From NCBI GenBank assembly GCA_964457365.1, contig CAYWFP010000033.1, forward strand, positions 1 through 35,402: a stretch of 35,402 nucleotides of DNA, read 5' to 3'. This DNA is from CAYWFP01 sp964457365. GTDB lineage: Bacteria > Planctomycetota > SZUA-567. How positions within the stretch are numbered: position 1 is the stretch's first letter; every line of letters starts with the position of its first letter. A program made the translations under genes and the position numbers. Shown here in pieces: positions 15,437-24,020 of this stretch. The notes beneath the pieces are model-generated. The model did no database searches. It worked only from the letters and a program-made list of their open reading frames with translations, and was not told the DNA's origin.

Positions 15437-15949
15437 GTGATGACCACTTGGGAGGTATCCAAGCATCGCCGCGTCTGCAGCGCCAGCCGGCGCCCGCTTG
15501 CCGTGGGAGAAGAACACTATTCGGCATTGCGCGAAGGAGGCGAGACCTTCGTACGCGAAGACTATGCGCTCGAGGCGTGGGAGGACGTGGACAAGTCCGC
15601 TTTCTTCAGCTACTGGCGCACGCGCGTGCCCGACGAAGAGGAGAAGCGCAAACGGCTGATCATCGACATCGAGGCGTTTTACGCCTTCTTCCTCTCGCTG
15701 CATGAAGCGCAAGAGGCTCACCGGCAGATCTTCCGCTACCTCGCGGCGTTGATTCTTGTTCGCAAACGCGTCCTGCGCCTCGACGATATCGAAAAGCACG
15801 AAGAAGGCGAAACGCTCCGGCTTTTCGACCACCGCGCCAAGGCGCCCGTGACCGTCTTCGCGCCACCGGCGACAGTGGAAGAACTAGCCGAAGCGCAAGA
15901 AGCACTGAATCAGATCTTCGACTGTCAGACCGGGGAGTTGATGGTCTGA
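15437..15949 (+). CDS. Conserved protein of unknown function
   Basis: This protein has about 170 residues. The N-terminal block (WEVSKHRRVC, then PLAVGEEHYSAL, FVREDY and a Trp) resembles a small metal-binding or treble-clef-like family, which I recall from planctomycete genomes. In this copy only one cysteine remains in that block, so metal binding is doubtful. The rest is helical and charged, with no signal or membrane segment. Two starts fit: GTG 15437 (AAGGAG ten bases upstream) and the adjacent ATG 15440. The stop overlaps the start of the PH-domain gene (TGATG), so the two are translated together. No function can be assigned. Confidence 0.72.
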   Translation: MMTTWEVSKHRRVCSASRRPLAVGEEHYSALREGGETFVREDYALEAWEDVDKSAFFSYWRTRVPDEEEKRKRLIIDIEAFYAFFLSLHEAQEAHRQIFRYLAALILVRKRVLRLDDIEKHEEGETLRLFDHRAKAPVTVFAPPATVEELAEAQEALNQIFDCQTGELMV

Positions 15950-16356
15950 TGCCCGATGAGGAGGTATTTTACGACGGCAGGTTGCCGATAAAAGCTTTTC
16001 TGGGCCAGCACGGATTGCTGTATCTGATGCTGGTGGGGTGGAATGTCGGCCTTCTGATTGCTTGGCTTCGCTCGCTGGGCTTCCGCATCATGATTACCTC
16101 GCAGCGATTGGTCGTCATCCACGGACTGATCGGCCGCAACGAGGAGGACATCCCGCTTTATCGCGCCACCGACTGCAGCTTCCGCCAGAGCATTTCCGGG
16201 CGATTACTCGGCATCGGCACGATCACCGTCATCGCCGACGACGCCTCCAGCCCACGCACCGAATTCCCCATGGTCGAACCGCAGAGGTACAAGGAAATTC
16301 TACGCTCGGGCATGCTCGCCGAGCGCCGCCGCATGCGCGCCATCAGCATGGACTGA
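15949..16356 (+). CDS. Bacterial PH-domain membrane protein (YdbS/bPH2-like)
   Basis: This 135-residue protein begins with a hydrophobic stretch (about 22-43) that could hold one or two short membrane helices, followed by a bacterial PH domain: RIMITSQRLVVIHGLIGR, IPLYRATDC and LGIGTITVIADD. This strand pattern is typical of the bPH2 family. Its start overlaps the preceding stop (TGATG). Such proteins are usually membrane associated; their ligands are mostly unknown. Together with the two small genes before it, it forms a compact uncharacterised cluster. Confidence 0.8.
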   Translation: MPDEEVFYDGRLPIKAFLGQHGLLYLMLVGWNVGLLIAWLRSLGFRIMITSQRLVVIHGLIGRNEEDIPLYRATDCSFRQSISGRLLGIGTITVIADDASSPRTEFPMVEPQRYKEILRSGMLAERRRMRAISMD

Positions 16357-16431
16357 CGAGCGTATGGGACGACGCGCCCGCGTCTCCGCCGGGTGGAACA
16401 TCGACATGTGTCTCAGTTCGAGGAGAAGTGT

Positions 16432-16946
16432 ATGAGCACACCCCGGACCGTCGCGATTCTGATGGGCAGCGATTCGGATCTGCCCAAACTGGAAGGTTGC
16501 TTCAAGACCCTCGACAACTTCGGCATCCCCTACGTCGCACGCGTGCTGAGCGCACACCGCACGCCCGACGAGGCCGCCGCCTTCGCCCGAACGGCCGAGG
16601 AGAACGGTTTCGGCGTTATCATTGCCGCCGCCGGGATGGCCGCGCACCTGGCGGGCGTGGTGGCCGGCCATACCGTCCTGCCTGTCATCGGCATACCGGT
16701 GCCGGGACCGACGCTGGCCGGACTCGACAGCCTGCTCTCGATGGTACAGATGCCTTCGGGCGTGCCGGTGGCCACCGTGGCTGTCGGTGGCGGCGGCCCG
16801 ACCAACGCGGCGCTCCTGGCGGTGCAGATCCTGGCGCTGTCGGATCCGGGGTTGACGGAAAAGCTCCACGCGCATAAGCGCGAGATGAAAACGAACGTCA
16901 CGGCAAAGAACGAAGCATTGCAGCAGAAGTTGCAAGGAGGTTTCTC

Positions 16947-16950
<4 letters not shown>
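16432..16950 (+). CDS. purE: N5-carboxyaminoimidazole ribonucleotide mutase
   Basis: This 172-residue class I PurE converts N5-CAIR to CAIR in purine synthesis. It has the phosphate-binding GSDSD (12-16), the catalytic histidine His42 in SAHRTP, and the AAAGMAAHLAGVVA block. The frame is open from 16393, but AGGAG six bases before ATG 16432 sets the start. No purK is in the window. The stop overlaps the start of mtnA (GTGA), and the mtnA ribosome site lies inside the purE end, so they are coupled. The other purine genes here (purF, purM, purD) are on the opposite strand about 6 kb away. Confidence 0.96.
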
Positions 16951-18014
<1,064 letters not shown>

Positions 18015-18022
18015 GGAGCGCC

Positions 18023-18868
18023 ATGCCCCGGATCGTCGAGGCGCAAGGGGATTACCGCGACGGCTTGATCCGCCTGCACCAGCCGCTGCCTGAACTGGAG
18101 GGGCAGACGCTGACGCTGAGGCTGACGCTGCCGGAGACACCGCAGGAAACCGTGATGGCGGAGGCCGCGCCGGTCTACCCGGGGCTACTGATTCGCGCCG
18201 GGAAAGAGTTGGCCTATCTGATCCAGGGCAAACCGCCGGCGATGACCCCGCGTATCCGCGATTTCCGCAAGCGCATCCTGGACGCCACCGGCTTCACGCT
18301 GCCGCCTGTGCGGCTGGAATCCGGGCCGAACCTACCGCCGGAGGAGTACGCCATCTACCTGCGCGGCCGCGAACTCGCGCGCGGCGTCGTGCACCCTCAG
18401 AAGGTGCTGGTGATGGTGCCGGAGGCGTCGATGTCGAGCCAACTGAAGGTCTTCGACGCGCCGGTGATCGCCGAGCCGATCTTCGGCCTGCCGGCGGTAT
18501 GGTTGCGCGAGGGCTCTACTTTTCGCGCCGAACGCATGGGGCTGACACCGATCAAGCCCGCCGGAATCGTCACCGGTCACCTGCAGGAGGTGGCGGTGGC
18601 GCACATGCCCGACCTGCTGACTATGGAGAGTGTCTCCAAACGGCTAGCCGAGGCCAGCGGCGAGGGGCGCGCGTTAATCGACGAGACCGTGCCGCGAGAA
18701 CTGAGCGAACAGGAGTTGTTGACGCTGCTGCAGGGATTGTTGAAGCTCCGCAAGCACATCGGCAAGCTTTCGCCGATCCTGGAAGGCGCACGCGAGTTCG
18801 GCGCCGGGGACATCGCCGACATGATCGTTCACGTGGCGCGGAAACTGCCGGAGTTCGACCGGATATAG
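18023..18868 (+). CDS. Soluble FlhA/SctV C-terminal-domain (FHIPEP) protein
   Basis: This 281-residue protein aligns by eye along most of its length with the cytosolic export-gate domain of FlhA and SctV. It has RDFRKRILDATGFTLPPVRL (79-98), YAIYLRGRELARG (109-121), EPIFGLPAVWL (151-161), a T-G-HLQEV helix (184-190), and a C-terminal run like the family's LVPxxLS...LLxxLL...ILE segment. The roughly 300-residue membrane part of FlhA is absent, and no hydrophobic segment is seen. The first 40 residues instead look like the short beta module of DUF104/AF2212-type proteins (EAQGDYRDGLIRL, then ELEGQ). No flagellar or secretion gene is in the window. The start lies 8 nt after mtnA, and the GGGAG ribosome site is close to the ATG. 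The domain is well supported; its role is unknown. Confidence 0.87.
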   Translation: MPRIVEAQGDYRDGLIRLHQPLPELEGQTLTLRLTLPETPQETVMAEAAPVYPGLLIRAGKELAYLIQGKPPAMTPRIRDFRKRILDATGFTLPPVRLESGPNLPPEEYAIYLRGRELARGVVHPQKVLVMVPEASMSSQLKVFDAPVIAEPIFGLPAVWLREGSTFRAERMGLTPIKPAGIVTGHLQEVAVAHMPDLLTMESVSKRLAEASGEGRALIDETVPRELSEQELLTLLQGLLKLRKHIGKLSPILEGAREFGAGDIADMIVHVARKLPEFDRI

Positions 18869-18884
18869 TAGTGAAAGGATTACG

Positions 18885-19865
18885 ATGAACAACAACGGCG
18901 TCGAATGGTTCCGCAAGGCGAAGTTCGGCATGTTCATTCATTACGGCCTCTACAGCCTGCTCGGCCGCGGCGAGTGGGTGCAGTATCACGAGAAGATCCC
19001 TGTCGGCGAGTACGCGAAGCAGTTGAACGATTTCACCGCCGAGAAGCTGGACTTCGACGAGATCACGGATCTCGCGTGTGCGGCGGGAATGAAGTACGTC
19101 AACCTTACCACCCAGCATCACGACGGGTTCTGTCTCTTCGAGACGAAACAGACCGACTTCAACACGGTCAACGCGCCGTGCCGGCGGGATTTCGTCGCGG
19201 AGCTGTCGGAGCAGTGCGCGAAGAAAGACCTCGGCCTCTGCCTCTACTACTCGCACGGTCGCCACTGGCGCCACCCGCACGCGATGACACCGGAGAAATA
19301 CGACAAGACCGCACGCCCGGCCTACGAAGAACCGGAACCCGCGTACGCCTCTCCGGAGGAACACGACATCAACAAATTCGTCGACTACTGCCATAAACAG
19401 GTTTCGGAGCTGCTGCGGCAATACGGACTGGCGAGGAACATCTGGTTCGACGGCTGGGGCACGCCCATGGCCGGACCGTGGGAAGAAGAGCTGAAGATTC
19501 CAGAACTGTACGCGCGCATCAAGGAACTGCAGCCCGAATGCGTCATTACCTACAAGCTCGGTCTCACCGGCACCGAGGACGCGTACGCCCCGGAGTTCCA
19601 CTGGCCCGAGAATTTCCCGGAGAAGATGCAGGCGGCTCTCGAGAGCGGCAAGCCGGTGGAAGTCTGCCACCACATCGCCGGCTGGGGCTATACAGCAGCC
19701 AACGACGGCAAACATCGCGGCGCCGACTCGGTCATGGCCGACATCGAGAAGGTTTGGGATATGGGCGCAACCATGCTGCTCAATATCGCCCCGCGCCCCG
19801 ACGGCTCCCTGGACCCGCAGGACGTAGCGACCCTGAAGGAGGTGGGAAAGCGGGTGGGGAAGTGA
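18885..19865 (+). CDS. Alpha-L-fucosidase, GH29 family
   Basis: This 326-residue glycoside hydrolase would release L-fucose from glycans. It has the family blocks KFGMFIHYGLYS (13-24), TTQHHDGFCLFET (75-87), and IWFDGWG with the likely nucleophile Asp189. It is shorter than many GH29 enzymes and appears to consist of the catalytic barrel only, without a C-terminal beta-sandwich. There is no signal peptide, so it is probably cytoplasmic and would act on imported oligosaccharides. AAAGGA lies about five bases before the ATG. It follows the FlhA-domain gene by 16 nt and may be in the same operon, but no sugar-transport or fucose-catabolism gene is nearby. Confidence 0.92.
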   Translation: MNNNGVEWFRKAKFGMFIHYGLYSLLGRGEWVQYHEKIPVGEYAKQLNDFTAEKLDFDEITDLACAAGMKYVNLTTQHHDGFCLFETKQTDFNTVNAPCRRDFVAELSEQCAKKDLGLCLYYSHGRHWRHPHAMTPEKYDKTARPAYEEPEPAYASPEEHDINKFVDYCHKQVSELLRQYGLARNIWFDGWGTPMAGPWEEELKIPELYARIKELQPECVITYKLGLTGTEDAYAPEFHWPENFPEKMQAALESGKPVEVCHHIAGWGYTAANDGKHRGADSVMADIEKVWDMGATMLLNIAPRPDGSLDPQDVATLKEVGKRVGK

Positions 19866-19901
19866 GGTGAATCAAGAACCATAATCGATACGGAGGCGGG
19901 C

Positions 19902-20198
19902 ATGAACAAGCGAGCACGTCGTTGGATCGTACCGATCTTTCTGCTGGGCATGCTGTGCGGGTGCGGGAAGGTCTATCCCCTGGCGCAGGCGAAAGAAGTT
20001 CCCGAACATCCCGACATAGTAGTCATCAGCAAACTATGGCATCCGTTCTATTATTACGGCACGGACGGCAGTTATCACTATTATCTGCGTGAACGCGACT
20101 CGGGAGAGACCGTTTACAAGATCCCGTCGGAGAAACATATCGTCGATTACCCGATTCGGTATAACGGAAAGCGGCGCGTGCTTCTGAATCCGTATTGA
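19902..20198 (+). CDS. Small lipoprotein of unknown function
   Basis: This 98-residue protein has a basic start, a hydrophobic core and a lipobox-like LCGC with the modified Cys probably at position 21. The mature part is rich in Tyr and His (HPFYYYGTDGSYHYYLRE) and contains no known domain. GGAGG lies about six bases before the ATG. Its stop codon (20196-20198) directly touches the stop of the convergent plsC gene, with no base between them. Confidence 0.72.
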   Translation: MNKRARRWIVPIFLLGMLCGCGKVYPLAQAKEVPEHPDIVVISKLWHPFYYYGTDGSYHYYLRERDSGETVYKIPSEKHIVDYPIRYNGKRRVLLNPY

Positions 20199-20900
20199 TT
20201 ACTCGCTACGGTCAGAGTCCGGGCTGTTGCTTGCGTCCTCTTCCTTCTCCAGCAGCGCCAGCGGAACCGGCGCGGGCTTTTCAGACAAAACGCGCGCCTC
20301 CATCTCGCGCAGGACGCGCTCGAGTTCGGCGTTGATGCGGTCCTGTTCGGCGCGGCGTTCGCGGCCGCCTTCCACGGGGCGCGGATAGATCGGCTCGCCG
20401 ATATATACCTCCAACGGGTGTCTCTTCAATTTCCGGCTTTTGGGCCAGCTCTGATAGCTGCCCCAGATATAGACCGGCAGCACCGGCGCCTTGTGACGCA
20501 CCGCAAGCATGCCCGCACCGGGCTTGATCGCGGCGATGCGGCCGGTGACCGTACGTGTGCCCTCGGGGAAGAGGACCACCGCCCTCCCCTCGTCGAGACG
20601 CTTTCCGAAGGTGCGCAACGCCTCGCGGCTGTCTCCTTCGCGTTCCAGCGGAAACGCGTAGAGATTGCGGATGATGGTGCCGAAGAGACGGTTGTCGAAC
20701 AAGCTTCGCCGCGCCATAAACCCCAAGGGACGCCAGCACGCCGGACCGAGAATGGTCGGATCGAGATAACTCGCGTGGTTGCTCGCGACGATCAGCGGTC
20801 CCTCGTGCGGGATGCGTTCGTAGCCGAAGACCTTGAAACCAAAAAAGCTTTTGAAGGTTACCCAGAGCAGGTCGCGGCAGAGGCAGTAGAACCAGAGCAT
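20199..20900 (-). CDS. plsC: 1-acyl-sn-glycerol-3-phosphate acyltransferase
   Basis: This 233-residue membrane-associated acyltransferase would add the second acyl chain to make phosphatidic acid. The catalytic NHASYLD (41-47, His42 and Asp47) and the substrate motif FPEGTRT (111-117) are intact. The N-terminus is hydrophobic, and the last 40 residues form an acidic, probably flexible tail. The start overlaps the stop of the fusion gene by one base (TGATG), so it is translated right after it. A cmk-plsC pair is also known in other bacteria, which supports the call. Other lysophospholipid acyltransferases share these motifs. Confidence 0.9.
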   Translation of the reverse strand: MLWFYCLCRDLLWVTFKSFFGFKVFGYERIPHEGPLIVASNHASYLDPTILGPACWRPLGFMARRSLFDNRLFGTIIRNLYAFPLEREGDSREALRTFGKRLDEGRAVVLFPEGTRTVTGRIAAIKPGAGMLAVRHKAPVLPVYIWGSYQSWPKSRKLKRHPLEVYIGEPIYPRPVEGGRERRAEQDRINAELERVLREMEARVLSEKPAPVPLALLEKEEDASNSPDSDRSE

Positions 20901-22042
20901 CAGTCCTTCTCCCGCTCCGCGCGAATGACCGCGACGATCTCGTCGATCACGGCCGCGGGCGTCATGTCCGAAGTGTCGACGAGGTGGATAAGCCCTTTCT
21001 CTGCCTGGTGCAGAGCCGCGGCCATGGGGCCGACCTTGAAGTCCGAATCGTCGCGTTCGTGGATTTCCGTCAGCACCTTGTCGAAATCAGTCTCGTGTCC
21101 CTGTGCCTCGAAGTCCGCAACGCGGCGCCGAGCGCGGACTTCGGGGCTGGCGGTAACGAAAAACTTCCAGCGCGCATGCGGCAGGACCACGGTGGCGATG
21201 TCGCGGCCTTCCATGACCACTGCGCGTCGGCGGGCGATCTGCTGCTGCTGGCGCACCAGGTGTGCGCGCACGCCCGGGGCACGCGCGGCGAAACGCGTGA
21301 TCTCGGTGATCTCGGGACTGCGGATCGAACCGCTGACGTCCTCGTTGTTCAGAAAGACGCGTGCGCCGGTTTCGTCGAAGTCGATGCGGCACGTCTGCGC
21401 GACGTGCTCCATCACCTCCGGGTCCACCAACACGACCCCCGCGCGTCTGGCTTGCAATGCCACCGCGCGGTACATCGCGCCGGTATCGACATAAAGAAAA
21501 CCAAGTGCCTCGGCGACGGCACGGGCGATTGTGCTCTTTCCGGCTCCGGCCGGGCCGTCGATGGCGACCGCTTCGATCAGTCCCCCGCACTCTTCGATAA
21601 GGCGAATGCGCCGGGAATGACGCTGCTCGCCGGAGAACTCGGTCTCGATCCACGCGGCGGTGATGGCTTCGAGCGAATCGAGCGTGGCGTGGCGGCCGGG
21701 CATGACGAGGATGTTGGCGTCGTTGTGAAGCCGCGCCATCTTGGCCACGTCGGCGCTCCAGCAGACCGCCGCGCGAATGCCGGAAACCTTGTTGGCCGTA
21801 TAACTCATCCCCAGCCCGGTGCCACAGAGGAGAATGCCGTAGACGAATTCCTCGCGCGCGACGGCCTCGGCCAGGGGACGGGCGATCTCGGGGTAGTCGA
21901 CGCTCTCCTCGTTGTAGGTGCCGAAGTCGGTGACGTCACGGTTCTGCTTAAGAAGAAACGCCTTGACCCGCTCCTTGGCATTGAACCCCGCGTGGTCGGC
22001 GCCGATGGCGATACGAGGGAGATTTTCGGCCGTATCGGTCAC
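20900..22042 (-). CDS. Fused ribose-5-phosphate isomerase B and cytidylate kinase
   Basis: One 380-residue frame encodes two enzymes. Residues 10-145 are RpiB, interconverting ribose-5- and ribulose-5-phosphate: GADHAGF (14-20), and CGTGLGMS (73-80) with the catalytic Cys73. Residues 157-380 are cytidylate kinase, which phosphorylates CMP and dCMP: P-loop GPAGAGKST (163-171), VDTGAMYRAV (185-194), GRDIATVV (279-286). The joint (about 146-156) is short and has no frame break. In the kinase half the usual RDxxDSxR region reads ERDDSDF (329-335), which seems two residues shorter and has Phe where an Arg binds the CMP phosphate. It starts at GTG, with AAAGGA just upstream, overlapping tsaC by four bases (GTGA) and plsC by one. 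Confidence 0.92.
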   Translation of the reverse strand: MTDTAENLPRIAIGADHAGFNAKERVKAFLLKQNRDVTDFGTYNEESVDYPEIARPLAEAVAREEFVYGILLCGTGLGMSYTANKVSGIRAAVCWSADVAKMARLHNDANILVMPGRHATLDSLEAITAAWIETEFSGEQRHSRRIRLIEECGGLIEAVAIDGPAGAGKSTIARAVAEALGFLYVDTGAMYRAVALQARRAGVVLVDPEVMEHVAQTCRIDFDETGARVFLNNEDVSGSIRSPEITEITRFAARAPGVRAHLVRQQQQIARRRAVVMEGRDIATVVLPHARWKFFVTASPEVRARRRVADFEAQGHETDFDKVLTEIHERDDSDFKVGPMAAALHQAEKGLIHLVDTSDMTPAAVIDEIVAVIRAEREKD

Positions 22043-22647
22043 GTCGTTCCTTTCTCCACGCAGGCGCGCAGGCGCGCTTCCTCGATCGCTCCGGCGCGCA
22101 GAATCGTCAACTCGTCTCCGTCCACGGCGACGACGCTGGAGGCCACGCCGAGACGCACCAGACCGCCATCGAGCAGCACGTCGACGTCGTCGGCAAACGT
22201 CGCGGCGACTTCGCCGGCCGTTGTCGGCGGCGGCGCACCGGCGCGGTTGGCGCTGGTCGCCACCAGTGGCGCACCGGCACAGCGAATCAAGGCGCGCACA
22301 TCGTCATGATCCGGCACGCGCAATCCCACCGTACCACCCTCCCCGAGCGGTAGCACCAGCGTCAGCGGCCCCGGCCAGAACGACTGCATCAAGCGCATAA
22401 CCGTATCATCCGTTTTTATGGAAAACACCTCCGCCTGGCAAGCATCGTGAAGAAGAATCTGGAACGGCTTCGACGCGTCGCGGCCTTTCAACGCGCGAAG
22501 ACGCGCCAGCGCATCGTCCTCGCCGTTTAATACGCCGACGCCGTAGACCGTCTCGGTGGGAAAGACGATAACACCGCCTTCGCGCAGCGAAGCGGCGGCG
22601 GCATGCAACGCGTGATCGCGGTCGGTTAGGAGGGAGATGTGATGCAT
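22039..22647 (-). CDS. tsaC: L-threonylcarbamoyladenylate synthase
   Basis: This 202-residue YrdC/Sua5-type enzyme makes threonylcarbamoyl-AMP from threonine, bicarbonate and ATP. TsaD later transfers the group to A37 of tRNAs that read ANN codons. The blocks FPTETVYGVG, LKGRDASKPFQILL, FWPGPLTLVLP and APLVATSANRAG are diagnostic. The length fits the short TsaC form without the extra Sua5 domain. It begins 4 nt after the purD stop and overlaps the rpiB-cmk start, so it sits in the middle of the operon. tsaD is on the other strand at 30981-32000. Confidence 0.94.
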   Translation of the reverse strand: MHHISLLTDRDHALHAAAASLREGGVIVFPTETVYGVGVLNGEDDALARLRALKGRDASKPFQILLHDACQAEVFSIKTDDTVMRLMQSFWPGPLTLVLPLGEGGTVGLRVPDHDDVRALIRCAGAPLVATSANRAGAPPPTTAGEVAATFADDVDVLLDGGLVRLGVASSVVAVDGDELTILRAGAIEEARLRACVEKGTT

Positions 22648-22651
22648 GGAT

Positions 22652-23932
22652 TCACCCCAGCCGCGTCAATGCTTTCATGCCGATATCGCTGCGATATTGA
22701 CATCCATCGAAGCTGATCCTCGCGGCAGCGGCGTATGCTTTCGCGATAGCCGCGGGGATATCCTTGCCGAGCGCGGTGACGCCCAGCACGCGGCCACCGG
22801 CGGTGACGATGTTCTCCTTCTCGCGTTTCGTGCCAGCGTGAAAGACGACGACGCCGGACATGGGCTCCACCTCGTCGAGTCCGGAGATGACCTTGCCCTT
22901 CTCGTATTTGCCCGGATAGCCACCGCTGGCGAGCACGACGCAGACGGCCGGATCGGGCTTCCACGCCAGGTCGATCTCGGCGAGTTTGCCGTTGGCGGTC
23001 GCTTCCAGCAGATCCACGAGGTCGGTCTCGAGCCGCATCAGGATCGGCTGGCACTCCGGATCGCCGAAGCGAACGTTGTACTCCAGCACCCGCGGACCGC
23101 CGGGCGTGACCATCAGGCCCGCGTACAAGACGCCGCGGAAGCGCCGGTTCTCGGCGTTCATCGCGTGCACGGTCGGGACGAGGATATCCTCGACCACCTT
23201 GTCCAGCAACTCCTCGGTCAGGATCGGCGCCGGGCTGTAGGCGCCCATGCCGCCGGTATTGGGGCCTTCGTCGCCGTCGAAGACGGCTTTGTGATCCTGC
23301 GCGGAAGCCAGCGGAGCGATGGTCTTGCCGTCGGTCAGAGCCAGAACCGAGACCTCCTCGCCGCGGAGCATCTCTTCGATCACGACGCGCGCGCCGGCAT
23401 CGCCGAAGGCCCGGTCCTCCATGCAGAGTTTCACGGCCTTCAGAGCCTCGTCGATATTCCTGCAGACGATGGCGCCCTTACCGGCCGCGAGTCCGTCGGC
23501 TTTCACGACAAGCGGGCCGTCCTCGCGCTCCTGCAGGTAGCGCCTCGCAGCGCCGTATTGCTCGAAGACGCGAAAGTCCGCCGTGGGGATGCCGTGATGG
23601 CGCATCAGGTTCTTGGCGAAAACCTTGCTGCCCTCCAACTCGGCCGCGCGCCTGCCGGGACCGAACGCGGGGATGCCGGCCTCGCGGCACGCGTCGACGA
23701 TACCCGCGCAGAGAAACGCCTCCGGTCCCGGAACGACGAGCCCGATCCCGCGGTCGCGGCACCAGCGGACGACCGTCTTGTGGTTGGCCAGGTCCAGGTC
23801 GACGCACTCGCCGACCCGAGCGCAACCGGGATTTCCGGGAGCGATATAAACCTTGTCGGCACGCGACGACCGAGAGAGCTTCCAGGCCAGCGCGTGCTCG
23901 CGCCCGCCCGAGCCGATGACGAGGATGTTCAT
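22652..23932 (-). CDS. purD: Phosphoribosylamine-glycine ligase
   Basis: This 426-residue ATP-grasp enzyme joins glycine to phosphoribosylamine, the second step of purine synthesis. The start MNILVIGSGGREHALAWKL is characteristic. The ATP-grasp core has VVKADGLAAGKGAIV, NTGGMGAYSP and LEYNVRFGDPECQ. Length is normal. GGAGGA lies about five bases before the ATG. It lies 88 nt after purM, with a small hairpin between them, and 4 nt before tsaC. Confidence 0.97.
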   Translation of the reverse strand: MNILVIGSGGREHALAWKLSRSSRADKVYIAPGNPGCARVGECVDLDLANHKTVVRWCRDRGIGLVVPGPEAFLCAGIVDACREAGIPAFGPGRRAAELEGSKVFAKNLMRHHGIPTADFRVFEQYGAARRYLQEREDGPLVVKADGLAAGKGAIVCRNIDEALKAVKLCMEDRAFGDAGARVVIEEMLRGEEVSVLALTDGKTIAPLASAQDHKAVFDGDEGPNTGGMGAYSPAPILTEELLDKVVEDILVPTVHAMNAENRRFRGVLYAGLMVTPGGPRVLEYNVRFGDPECQPILMRLETDLVDLLEATANGKLAEIDLAWKPDPAVCVVLASGGYPGKYEKGKVISGLDEVEPMSGVVVFHAGTKREKENIVTAGGRVLGVTALGKDIPAAIAKAYAAAARISFDGCQYRSDIGMKALTRLG

Positions 23933-23975
23933 TGCCTTCCTCCGGTAGAGGTAGCGGATCGCGGGGGGAGGTCAA

Positions 23976-23990
23976 GCCCCGTGCCGGGGC
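23976..23990 (-). other. Small GC hairpin between purM and purD
   Basis: GCCCCG and CGGGGC form a six-base-pair stem with a three-base loop in the 88-nt gap between purM and purD. On the - strand no T run follows, so it is not a normal terminator. It could protect an mRNA end or be chance in GC-rich DNA. Confidence 0.22.
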
Positions 23991-24020
23991 GGGCAATCTG
24001 GGATGCTCCTGCGGTCGGAT

